Numbered from the stretch's first letter, positions 1 through 6,527 are shown. The stretch is 14,281 bases of DNA from Desulfobulbus sp. (GCA_028684915.1 JAQUEZ010000156.1:1-14281), one strand, 5' to 3'. Made by a program: numbers and translations. The notes: a model not told the origin generated them from the letters alone.

Positions 1-10
1 AACTTTTCTA

Positions 11-39
11 TTGACAATACGCGGCGACAACCTTATAAA
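11..39 (+). promoter_or_regulatory. Sigma-70 promoter of tRNA-Phe
   Basis: A perfect -35 box TTGACA (11-16), a 17-bp spacer and a -10 box TATAAA (34-39) lie 12 bp before the tRNA. This is the expected arrangement for a strong stable-RNA promoter. Confidence 0.8.
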
Positions 40-51
40 GGAAATCCTTTT

Positions 52-127
52 GCCCAGGTAGCTCAGTCGGTAGAGCAGAGGATTGAAAATCCTCGTGTCG
101 GCGGTTCGATTCCGTCCCTGGGCACCA
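52..127 (+). tRNA. tRNA-Phe (anticodon GAA)
   Basis: The 76-nt sequence folds as a full cloverleaf. The 7-bp acceptor stem pairs GCCCAGG with CCTGGGC, the D-stem pairs GCTC with GAGC, and the anticodon stem GAGGA/TCCTC encloses loop TTGAAAA with anticodon GAA. The T-arm carries GGTTCGATTCC, and the 3' CCA is encoded. It decodes phenylalanine codons UUU and UUC. The gene is intact because the integrating island brought an identical copy of its 3' end. Its last 22 nt are repeated at 14157-14178, so this gene is the attachment site of the element. Confidence 0.97.
106..127 (+). repeat. attL core, left end of the island
   Basis: These 22 bp at the 3' end of the tRNA (from within the T-loop through CCA) are repeated exactly at 14157-14178. 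Identity stops immediately after CCA and breaks at the base just before the repeat. Direct repeats of a tRNA 3' end flanking foreign DNA are the classic product of tyrosine-recombinase integration. The span between the two copies is about 14 kb. Confidence 0.88.
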
Positions 128-135
128 TAAAATCA

Positions 136-170
136 AAAAAGGCTAACTATTCCAAGTAGTTAGCCTTTTT
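136..170 (+). terminator. Rho-independent terminator after tRNA-Phe
   Basis: A perfect 14-bp stem (136-149 with 157-170) has a 7-nt loop and ends in a run of five T followed by ATTT. It lies 8 bp after the tRNA. It is on the island side of the attachment core, so the element appears to supply the tRNA with a new terminator. A different one, presumably the original, follows attR at 14190-14217. Confidence 0.85.
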
Positions 171-192
171 ATTTCACAAGAATACATCAATG

Positions 193-213
193 TAGGTACA
201 CCGGAGGTACACA
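193..213 (+). repeat. Left pair of arm-type iterons
   Basis: Two copies of a 10-mer with consensus TAGGTACACC begin at 193 (exact) and 204 (GAGGTACACA), 11 bp apart. The same 10-mer occurs four times with the same 11-bp period and orientation at the right end (14036-14078). Paired clusters flanking an attachment core are typical of tyrosine-integrase arm binding sites. The function is inferred; the repeats are seen directly. Confidence 0.65.
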
Positions 214-228
214 GTCTCTGGGCACCAT
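214..228 (+). repeat. Partial third copy of the attachment core
   Basis: These 15 nt match tRNA positions 114-128 at 14 of 15 bases, including the full CTGGGCACCAT. They directly abut the left iteron pair. This may be a remnant attachment site from an earlier integration at the same tRNA, leaving an 86-bp scar between it and attL. Confidence 0.45.
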
Positions 229-450
229 CTCTGAGTATAACATACTGTTTTTGCTAGATACACGTGTGTTACCAGCATTAAACCCCTTTTCACACCACCT
301 TTCCCCGCCCTAATCAACCACAGAGTACAAATTATGCAAGAAGATCATTGCTGGGGCGACAGATTCTCTGCCCCATTTCAAGTTGGTCTGATATGATTCT
401 ATCAATAGTCTTCTAAATGACACCTTGAGTTAAAACTACAGTGCTCGGCA
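229..450. other. Non-coding spacer with no recognisable gene
   Basis: No convincing reading frame, RNA gene or promoter is visible here. The only structure is an imperfect hairpin (TGGGGC at 352-357 with GCCCCA at 370-375), which lacks a T-run on either strand. It separates the att/iteron region from the terminator of the small minus-strand gene. Confidence 0.4.
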
Positions 451-480
451 TAAAAATGAGGGTGCTCGTAAAGCACCCTC
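451..480 (-). terminator. Rho-independent terminator of the WYL-DUF2188 unit
   Basis: GAGGGTGCT (458-466) pairs perfectly with AGCACCCTC (472-480) across a 5-nt loop. Read on the minus strand, the stem is followed by ATTTTTA (457-451). It lies 34 bp past the stop of the DUF2188 gene, so it ends the minus-strand transcript that starts before the WYL gene. Confidence 0.7.
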
Positions 481-514
481 GTCAGACTACATAAATGTGT
501 TTAGTTTTATCGTA

Positions 515-727
515 TTACGGCTTCCGCCACTTATCCGGATTCCCCCCGGAAGTATTTCTGACACGTTCAACATGAACGGCGGCTTCAGGGTTTAATTCTC
601 TCGCCCGTTCAATTGCTTGCGCTTGAGTTGGTGCAACAGCGCTGGCCCTTTCCGAATTCGGTTTCCGTACTGCATAATCACCTTCTGGTCGCCGTTCTAC
701 ATAGAGATTGTTGCTATACTTTTTCAT
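515..727 (-). CDS. Small DUF2188 family protein
   Basis: This 70-residue soluble, basic protein has the DUF2188 pattern. An N-terminal strand with a V-x-R-RPEGDYAV core is followed by a K-x-x-SERAS segment and by the helix TQAQAIERARELN; the tail is rich in R, K, G and P. DUF2188 proteins are small, single-domain and of unknown biochemical role. The start is supported by AAGGAG 8 nt upstream. It begins 35 nt after the stop of the WYL regulator on the same strand and ends before a hairpin terminator, so the two are probably cotranscribed. It has no signal peptide or membrane segment. Any role in the island's regulation is a guess from position only. Confidence 0.8.
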   Translation of the reverse strand: MKKYSNNLYVERRPEGDYAVRKPNSERASAVAPTQAQAIERARELNPEAAVHVERVRNTSGGNPDKWRKP

Positions 728-762
728 TTCAAACTCCTTAACCGGATCGATTATTTATTTCT

Positions 763-1614
763 TCACGGCTGCATTGCCTTGTGGATTTCATCCAAATTAA
801 GCGCAACTATTTGCTGTTCCGCTCCATCACTGTTGCTGTCGTCATGATCCAAACCGAGCCTTTTCAACAAATAGTAAAGGAGGGCGTTTCTGCACTTAAA
901 TTTCAATTCGAATTCAACCATCCCATAATCCATCGCGACGATATTTTTTTGCTCTTCGTTCAACTTTGGATTAGGCCCGATCACAACATCGACATAGCTA
1001 AACCATTTGTGGTCACTATTCATGTCAACTTCGGATTCATGAGCAACAGATGCTGATGCGATTCTGCCAATCACAAAATCTTTGAAGGTATCACTTACAT
1101 AACAATAAGCCCTAACATGCCACCTTGCCCCATCCGTACCAAAGGCATGCGGAGAAATCAATCGAGTGTTTCCCGGTTGAGGATTATTGAATGATCGGTA
1201 ATCCACTGAAACTACCTGCTTGTTCTTTATGGACTGAACCAAATTCCTCAAGACGTCTAGGTTGATAACACGAGAAGGATTTGGAACCGTAGCAACATAA
1301 TCAGATCCACACGTAGCAATGCTCTCGGTTGGCGAACATAAAATAGTTGAAAAATACGCCTCCGCCGCTAGCTCGATAAATAGGGGAGCAAATATTTCGG
1401 TTGGCTCGTAGTATTTTGCGCTTGAGTTGTAAGAGATGTTGTTAGGGGCCATTTCTTGATATTTTGTGAAGTCGACCGAAGCCTGGGGGATGGAAATTCC
1501 AAACTCTGCCGTCAGGTCACCCCGATTAACTTTCCCTTCCCAATACAGCTTAAATTCAAGGAATTGAAGCCGTTTCCTTGTGCTCCATGGAATTGTGACT
1601 GACGAATCTTCCAT
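763..1614 (-). CDS. WYL-domain transcriptional regulator, CapW/BrxR-like
   Basis: This 283-residue protein has an N-terminal winged helix-turn-helix at about 11-70 (RKRLQFLEFKLYWEGKVNR, then FGISIPQASVDFTKY). A WYL ligand-binding domain covers about 130-190, with SVDYRSF, LISPHAFG and RWHVRAYCY before FVIGRI. A WCX-like C-terminal extension follows to 283. The length and order match the CapW and BrxR regulators, which repress CBASS and BREX loci and are thought to sense infection-linked ligands or nucleic acids. AGGAG 7 nt before the ATG supports the start. It is divergent from the hydrolase/E2-E1-JAB operon and shares a 127-bp intergenic region full of inverted repeats, so it probably represses that operon and itself. 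The family is clear; direct control of the operon is inferred. Confidence 0.88.
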   Translation of the reverse strand: MEDSSVTIPWSTRKRLQFLEFKLYWEGKVNRGDLTAEFGISIPQASVDFTKYQEMAPNNISYNSSAKYYEPTEIFAPLFIELAAEAYFSTILCSPTESIATCGSDYVATVPNPSRVINLDVLRNLVQSIKNKQVVSVDYRSFNNPQPGNTRLISPHAFGTDGARWHVRAYCYVSDTFKDFVIGRIASASVAHESEVDMNSDHKWFSYVDVVIGPNPKLNEEQKNIVAMDYGMVEFELKFKCRNALLYYLLKRLGLDHDDSNSDGAEQQIVALNLDEIHKAMQP

Positions 1615-1635
1615 AACAATCTCCTATTTTTTGTG

Positions 1636-1687
1636 ATGCGAATAAAAACTATATTGACATAAAAACTATTCGCATATATATTATGCG
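1636..1687. promoter_or_regulatory. Candidate WYL operator: ATGCG/CGCAT inverted repeats
   Basis: ATGCGAATA (1636-1644) is mirrored exactly by TATTCGCAT (1667-1675). The second arm also forms a tighter palindrome, CGCATA (1671-1676) with TATGCG (1682-1687) around 5 bp. An 11-bp direct repeat ATAAAAACTAT (1642-1652 and 1659-1669) is interleaved. The repeats cover both boxes of the operon promoter, as expected for a repressor site. On the minus strand TATAGT (1653-1648) could be the WYL gene's -10 box, without a good -35. Binding by the WYL protein is inferred from position. Confidence 0.6.
1654..1682 (+). promoter_or_regulatory. Promoter of the MBL/E2-E1-JAB operon
   Basis: TTGACA (1654-1659), an ideal 17-bp spacer and TATATT (1677-1682) form a near-consensus sigma-70 promoter 59 bp before the first start codon. 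The boxes lie inside the inverted repeats described for 1636-1687. A strong promoter under tight repression is the expected design for an inducible defence locus. Confidence 0.75.
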
Positions 1688-1741
1688 TATATTTTTTATA
1701 CCTGTCCTACAAGAATACTTCAAGTAAAAAGGAGTGCCACC

Positions 1742-2914
1742 ATGAGTGCCAAGATAACTTTTTTCCCGGTTGGAAACGGAGATATGACCCTCATCACTCT
1801 CAATGACAGCAATGAGACAAACATTCTTATCGACGTGAACATCCGGTCGGCAGCCGATGATCCGGATGATGATACATGCGATGCTGCGGCTGAGCTGAGA
1901 AAGCAGCTAAAGACCGATGATAAGGGGCGACCATACGTTGACGTATTCGTTTTGAGCCACCCGGACAAGGATCACTGCACCGGACTGAAGAAACACTTTC
2001 ATTTGGGGAAGCTAGATGATTACGTCAGTGAGCCGCCTGAGGGTGAAGAGCTTAAAATCGTCATCAAGGAGATATGGTCATCACCGATGGTGTTCAGGCG
2101 GGCAAGTAAGCACCACACCCTTACGGATGATGCAAAGGCTTTCAATACGGAGGCCAAGCGCAGGGTCAACCTTTACAAAGCGAATAGTGGTATGAATATC
2201 ACTGACGGGGATAGAATCCTTATCATCGGAGAGGATGAAGACCCGGAAAAAACGAAAGGCCTTGAAGGCATCCTCAAAAAACAAGGCGATACAATCAACT
2301 GGATAAACGGAAGCTACAACAGCTTTGCATGGATGAGATTACTTGGTCCCTTCCCTAAGGGGGACGAAGAACAAGAAAAATCTCTCGTCAAAAACCATTC
2401 CAGCGTCATCATTCAGTATCACATTGCCTCTGACCTGACGCACCCTGAAGCCTGTATTTTTTTGACTGGTGGGGATGCAGAAGTCGCCATTTGGAAAAAA
2501 CTTTGGGAGACATACAAGGACAACACTGACTACTTAAAATATGACCTACTCCAGGCTCCACACCATTGTTCATGGCATGTCCTTTCCTTTGACAGCCAAA
2601 GCCAGTGCGACGATCCCAAAGTTGATGCAGATGCCAAATCTGCGCTTTCTCAAGCGAACTATGGCGCATATATCGTGTCCAGCAGCAAGGCCATTAAGGA
2701 CGATAGCTCGGATCCGCCTTCCTACGCAGCGAAACAGGAATATCTGACAATTTCAAAAAACTTCCAATGTACCGGCGAATACCCGAACGAAACATCTCAT
2801 GAGCCACTGGAATTCATCGTTGCTGCTGATGGGCCACAACCTCCGAGTAAGAAAAAAGCATCGGCTAGCGTTGCTGCTGTTGCAATGGCCAGGGAACCTC
2901 TTTCGCATGGCTAG
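1742..2914 (+). CDS. ComEC/Rec2-type metallo-beta-lactamase-fold hydrolase
   Basis: This 390-residue protein has the strand FFPVGNGDM near its N-terminus, followed by NILIDVN. The metal motif HPDKDH is at 73-78, a GGD aspartate at 245, and PHHCS (H274/H275) near the end of the fold. This order matches the stand-alone ComEC/Rec2 MBL family; here the second histidine of HxHxDH is aspartate, as is common in that group. The metal ligands appear complete, so a phosphodiesterase or other hydrolase activity is plausible, but the substrate is unknown. Residues from about 360 form a low-complexity tail (PPSKKKASASVAAVAMA) ending in Leu-Ser-His-Gly. AAGGAG 7 nt upstream supports the start. Its stop overlaps the start of the E2-E1-JAB gene by 8 nt. 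It sits where type II CBASS has its CD-NTase; a sensor, effector or conjugation-target role is inferred. Confidence 0.88.
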   Translation: MSAKITFFPVGNGDMTLITLNDSNETNILIDVNIRSAADDPDDDTCDAAAELRKQLKTDDKGRPYVDVFVLSHPDKDHCTGLKKHFHLGKLDDYVSEPPEGEELKIVIKEIWSSPMVFRRASKHHTLTDDAKAFNTEAKRRVNLYKANSGMNITDGDRILIIGEDEDPEKTKGLEGILKKQGDTINWINGSYNSFAWMRLLGPFPKGDEEQEKSLVKNHSSVIIQYHIASDLTHPEACIFLTGGDAEVAIWKKLWETYKDNTDYLKYDLLQAPHHCSWHVLSFDSQSQCDDPKVDADAKSALSQANYGAYIVSSSKAIKDDSSDPPSYAAKQEYLTISKNFQCTGEYPNETSHEPLEFIVAADGPQPPSKKKASASVAAVAMAREPLSHG

Positions 2915-5141
2915 GAACAAGAAAAAAAATAGATCCGTAATACGGAAAGTGACTATTCTACCCTCAATATCGCAAGCGCTGAGGGAGTTAGAAAATTTTC
3001 CAGATGTGCTACTGGTGGGAGAACCGGTACCGTCTAGGCGGGGGTGGGGAGTTGTAACGATGTTCTCTGTCCCACTTCCAACAAGGGCTACCGAATTTGG
3101 GATAAGTTCAACCGGAGTTAAAGAATCCGAACCGGTCATGTTTTTGTTCCCTGCCAGCTATCCTCGAAAAGCGCCCAAGGTCAGACTTAGAGAGGATTTC
3201 CCACGGAACCTCCCGCATCTTTATGCTGGCTCTGTAAAGGATTTTGTTGTCCCATGCATATATGATGGTTCTTTAGATGACCTGTTACATCAGGGGAAGG
3301 GCCTGCACGGGATTCTGGAGCAGATTCAGGATTGGTTGAGAAAAGCAGCGAGCAATAGCCTTATCAATAACAGGCAGGGATGGGAACCAATTCGGTTCGA
3401 TTCGGCAGACAACTTCATCATCTATGAACATGCAAAGTTACGTGGACTTGAAACCGAAGAGACGGGCTGCAAATTTTTATTATGTGAAAGTTTTGAACTG
3501 AGCACAGCGACGTTCTTCAAAATCTACCATTACTTCCCAGAGGTTCTTAACGGCTGGTATGCGCGTAACTTCAGCCAAAGTGACATAAAAAACGATAACT
3601 TCACAGTTGGAAAGCGGCCTGTCCTGTTCTGTTGGCCGGATAAGAATTTCATTGTAAGCGAGTATTTCCCCGAGACGGTAACCAACCTTGGGGAATTATT
3701 GGCAAAAAGCAGGATCTATGGCACCTATGATATTTTTTGGCAACAGATACAGTTACTATGGCTCAAATTACGGGAGTTTTCACGCATTGTCGATGTGATA
3801 ACGATCCACTGCATAAGAAGGCCGCTACCTTTGATAGGCCAGAGCACCAACCTGGAACTCTTGGCGTACAGGGTACATCTCAAATACAACTTCATTGGGG
3901 TCGCTGATATGAACTCACCTGTTGAACCAGTCTGTCATATCCACGCAGTGGGACCAGAACTGCTGCAGAGCATGTCCGGGTCATCTCCAGCCAAAATGGA
4001 GTCAATCATTCAAATCGGATGCGGAAGTTTAGGGTCAAAAATTGCGATGCACCTTTGTAAAGCCGGTCATGGGCCGTTTGCCTTGATTGACGATAAGCAT
4101 ATGTCGGAGCATAACCTCGCACGTCATGCTCTTGCCAAGACGGTAGGGAATAAGGCTGAAATATTGAAAAAGGAAATCGACCTATTTAACGTTGGAGCTA
4201 CAGCGCACCCAAAATCTTTACAGGAGTTCGTTGGCAAGGATGACACCCGGTTATTCAAGAAAGACAACTTGATAATAGATTCCACAGCTTCCATTAGCGT
4301 CAGAGAAACCTTGGCCTCCCTTCCTGCCGCTTCCAATAATGCACGGGTTTTCCAGACAGGTCTCTACAACGAGGGACAGATGGGGTACCTCACCATTGAG
4401 GGAAGTGGCCGGAACCCGCGAGTCGATGATTTATCTGCGGCGCTATTCGACGCTGCAATAGACAGTAGCATGATATCTAAGTCCTTGGTGGCGGCGGATG
4501 CAACATTCAGAAGGCATGCGACGGGGCAAGGCTGTGGTTCCTTTACCACCGTGATTGCCGACACAAGAATTTCCATGTACTCAGCTGCAATGGCTGAGCG
4601 GGCCAGAAAGGCTTATGAAGGCAGTATCAGTGAAAATGGGGAACTATCGTTGGGGTTTATATCTGAAACTGGCATGTCGCTGGAGTGGAAAACATCAAAT
4701 CTGGGGAAGACCCGCACTGTCCCACTTGGCAATCGGGATTGGGAGCTTAGAGTACTGGCTCCTGCCTATGACATGATAGCGGAAGAAGTCGTTCAGTGGC
4801 CCACCACCGAAACAGGAGGAATACTTATCGGTCGGCTTTGCCTTGCCAGAAAATGTGCAATCATCACCAGGGTTATTGAAGCACCTCCTGACTCTATCCG
4901 CACGAGCGGCAGATTTGAACTTGGCACAGATGACTTGGTGGGCAAGATAACTGCCATCCAAAAATCCTCCGGACTGACGTATCTGGGCACGTGGCACAGC
5001 CATTTACTCGGAAGCGCACCGTCAGGGATTGATGCGACGACTCTGAAAAAGATTAAGGAGTTACGCTTGGGTATTCCGGCATTAAATCTAATTTGGCATA
5101 GCGGTACCTTGACCTGCTTTGCCGACTATGGAGACTACTGA
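2907..5141 (+). CDS. E2-E1-JAB triple-fusion ubiquitin-like conjugation/deconjugation protein
   Basis: This 744-residue protein joins three modules. An E2-like fold (about 30-150) has VMFLFPASYPRKAPKV and a candidate catalytic Cys117 in VVPCIYDG. A poorly conserved 200-residue segment follows, comparable in place to the inactive adenylation domain of Cap2. A ThiF/E1 adenylation domain has the nucleotide loop GCGSLG at 371-376, Asp395/396, HNLARH (402-407) and a candidate catalytic Cys543 in GQGCGS. A C-terminal JAB/JAMM metalloprotease has Glu635 (ETGGILIG), His697 and His699 (WHSH), Ser706 and Asp709. One chain could thus activate, transfer and remove a C-terminal modifier, as Cap2 and Cap3 do together. 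The frame is open from 2799, but I chose ATG 2907: the E2 homology begins after it, it overlaps the upstream stop, and AGGGA lies 11 nt before it. The target and modifier are not identifiable from sequence. Confidence 0.9.
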   Translation: MARNKKKNRSVIRKVTILPSISQALRELENFPDVLLVGEPVPSRRGWGVVTMFSVPLPTRATEFGISSTGVKESEPVMFLFPASYPRKAPKVRLREDFPRNLPHLYAGSVKDFVVPCIYDGSLDDLLHQGKGLHGILEQIQDWLRKAASNSLINNRQGWEPIRFDSADNFIIYEHAKLRGLETEETGCKFLLCESFELSTATFFKIYHYFPEVLNGWYARNFSQSDIKNDNFTVGKRPVLFCWPDKNFIVSEYFPETVTNLGELLAKSRIYGTYDIFWQQIQLLWLKLREFSRIVDVITIHCIRRPLPLIGQSTNLELLAYRVHLKYNFIGVADMNSPVEPVCHIHAVGPELLQSMSGSSPAKMESIIQIGCGSLGSKIAMHLCKAGHGPFALIDDKHMSEHNLARHALAKTVGNKAEILKKEIDLFNVGATAHPKSLQEFVGKDDTRLFKKDNLIIDSTASISVRETLASLPAASNNARVFQTGLYNEGQMGYLTIEGSGRNPRVDDLSAALFDAAIDSSMISKSLVAADATFRRHATGQGCGSFTTVIADTRISMYSAAMAERARKAYEGSISENGELSLGFISETGMSLEWKTSNLGKTRTVPLGNRDWELRVLAPAYDMIAEEVVQWPTTETGGILIGRLCLARKCAIITRVIEAPPDSIRTSGRFELGTDDLVGKITAIQKSSGLTYLGTWHSHLLGSAPSGIDATTLKKIKELRLGIPALNLIWHSGTLTCFADYGDY

Positions 5142-5151
5142 TTAACTACCA

Positions 5152-5157
5152 GAGGAG
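5152..5157 (+). promoter_or_regulatory. Ribosome binding site fixing the start of the four-helix protein
   Basis: GAGGAG directly abuts an ATG at 5158 with no spacing, which would be unusable. The next ATG at 5167 lies 9 nt after it and immediately precedes the first hydrophobic segment. I therefore set the downstream gene's start at 5167. Confidence 0.65.
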
Positions 5158-5166
5158 ATGAGCAAC

Positions 5167-5625
5167 ATGATTAAGGCCATTGTGTATTTACTAGTTGTGC
5201 TGAGTGGCTATATCGCGTTTGGGATTCAGTTGCTGTCGGGGAATATTATAGTCCCAGAGGAAATACGCCTTCCCCTGTACTGCGGAATTTGTGGAGGAAT
5301 AGGTGGAATCACCTATTGCTTGCGGGGTGTTTATCTTAATGCTTGCGTATTTGACCGCTGGACCGAAAAGTGGCTTCCCTGGTACTTCATCCGACCGCTT
5401 GTGAGTTTTATATGTGGCATAGTCAGCTATGTTTTTCTGAAGTCGGGGCTGATTGTTCTCGAAGCCCAACAGAGCGAGCATCCTACGAACCTGGCATTCT
5501 ATGCACTGGCATTCATCGCCGGTTTGAACGTTGATAAATTTATCGAAAAACTTGAGGACATCGCACAAGTATCCTGGGGGATTAAGAAAAGCCGCGTGTC
5601 CTCAAAGGATGGCGAGAACAACTGA
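5167..5625 (+). CDS. Four-helix membrane protein, unknown family
   Basis: This 152-residue protein has four predicted membrane segments at about 4-23, 35-57, 73-98 and 109-121. Segment 2 is rich in glycine and cysteine (CGICGGIGGITYC). The last segment runs into a charged amphipathic stretch (NVDKFIEKLEDIA) and a basic, polar cytoplasmic-looking tail. There is no signal peptide or enzymatic motif, and I do not recognise the family. It starts 25 nt after the E2-E1-JAB stop and lies on the same strand, so it is almost certainly in the same operon. Small multi-helix membrane proteins at this position in CBASS and related loci are often effectors that disrupt the inner membrane. That role here is inference from context and topology. 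Confidence 0.75.
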   Translation: MIKAIVYLLVVLSGYIAFGIQLLSGNIIVPEEIRLPLYCGICGGIGGITYCLRGVYLNACVFDRWTEKWLPWYFIRPLVSFICGIVSYVFLKSGLIVLEAQQSEHPTNLAFYALAFIAGLNVDKFIEKLEDIAQVSWGIKKSRVSSKDGENN

Positions 5626-5686
5626 ATTACCCAGCACACTTAGGTGCCATCACAGCAGACTGTTAGCACAGTTAGAAAGGATTCCT

Positions 5687-6478
5687 ATGAATTTATTTGC
5701 AAGTGCATTTAGTGACCCAATTATGCAGAGTATGATTTTTGGCCCATTGATGGGCGTCATATTTGGATTGTTACTATCGGGATTTACGAGCGCCCCCACA
5801 CAAAATGTCCTGGTAACGGTTGAACGCACGAGAGAAATATACTTTGAGCGTGTAATTGAACATCGTTCGTCAGGAAGTGGAACATCAAACGAAGATGGCG
5901 CTAGAATCCTGTTCGTGCTTTGCGGAGTCGTAATTTTTATTTTATGGAAGTATGCACAATATGCACAACAAATTCATGCTTATACTGCCGGAGCATTACT
6001 CACGGTATTAGCATTTGCTATCACTGTTGCTATTGCATCATTTGCCAAAGGCCATTTTAACTCATACGATTGGTCACTATACATCCTGTCACCATTGGTA
6101 CTTTTATTATTTTGCATGTATCTCTTAACGTTGGCGCATAACACCTTTGATCCTCAGATTACAGAACGTGCCTTGGGTTCAAATCTTATTCAGTTCTATA
6201 CAAAGGACCTAACAGGCTTCGGTCGAAATTTTGTTTTCGCTCATCTAGTTGGTTTTGTTCTGCTATGTATCGTAATTGCTTTTTCAGCCCTTGCATTGCT
6301 TCACTATCTAAGCCTCATGAATCAAAGAAGTGCAGGGCCACTACATGGGATGTGGAGTCTTATTGTCAGAGTAACCTTATTCTTTAGCAGGCCATTATGG
6401 CTATCTTTGGTATTCATCCTTGCAGTAGGATCGTTCGTTGCCTTTTCGCCTAACATGCTAGCTACATGGATAACGTGA
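5687..6478 (+). CDS. Six-helix membrane protein, unknown family
   Basis: This 263-residue protein has about six membrane segments (roughly 12-33, 72-90, 100-119, 129-150, 185-211, 236-254). A 38-residue polar loop follows segment 1 (TVERTREIYFERVIEHR, then a Ser/Gly-rich stretch), and a 34-residue polar loop precedes segment 5. The frame is open from 5531, but ATG 5687 is preceded at 6 nt by AGAAAGG, and the residues before it are not membrane-like and overlap the preceding gene. No catalytic motif or known family is apparent. It follows the four-helix gene by 61 nt on the same strand. Two adjacent membrane proteins after a conjugation enzyme could form one membrane effector or pore, but this is unproven. 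It is AT-rich compared with the restriction genes. Confidence 0.7.
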   Translation: MNLFASAFSDPIMQSMIFGPLMGVIFGLLLSGFTSAPTQNVLVTVERTREIYFERVIEHRSSGSGTSNEDGARILFVLCGVVIFILWKYAQYAQQIHAYTAGALLTVLAFAITVAIASFAKGHFNSYDWSLYILSPLVLLLFCMYLLTLAHNTFDPQITERALGSNLIQFYTKDLTGFGRNFVFAHLVGFVLLCIVIAFSALALLHYLSLMNQRSAGPLHGMWSLIVRVTLFFSRPLWLSLVFILAVGSFVAFSPNMLATWIT

Positions 6479-6480
6479 GG

Positions 6481-6490
6481 TAGGTACACG
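6481..6490 (+). repeat. Lone internal copy of the island-end iteron
   Basis: TAGGTACACG matches 9 of 10 bases of the consensus iteron found at both island ends. It lies in the 49-bp gap between the convergent membrane-protein and hsdS genes, at the joint of the two cargo modules. The bases after it (ending GCATG) also resemble those after the last right-end iteron. A chance match cannot be excluded. Confidence 0.35.
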
Positions 6491-6527
6491 CCGCATGCAA
6501 AATCCTTCTTGTGATTATATGCCCACG

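Noticed and set aside
352..375. Hairpin TGGGGC/GCCCCA as a terminator
   Set aside because: The stem is interrupted and no T-run follows on either strand.
2799..2906. N-terminal extension of the E2-E1-JAB frame
   Set aside because: The 36 residues would overlap the hydrolase gene by over 100 nt. The ATG at 2907 overlaps the stop as a normal coupled start, and the E2 homology begins after it.
5531..5686. 52-residue N-terminal extension of the six-helix membrane protein
   Set aside because: It overlaps the end of the four-helix gene and is basic and not membrane-like. AGAAAGG sits 6 nt before ATG 5687.
1742..6478. CD-NTase or ubiquitin-like gene hidden in the defence operon
   Set aside because: No nucleotidyltransferase GS/DxD pattern and no small beta-grasp gene ending in Gly was found in the intergenic gaps or frames. 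The operon genuinely appears to lack both.
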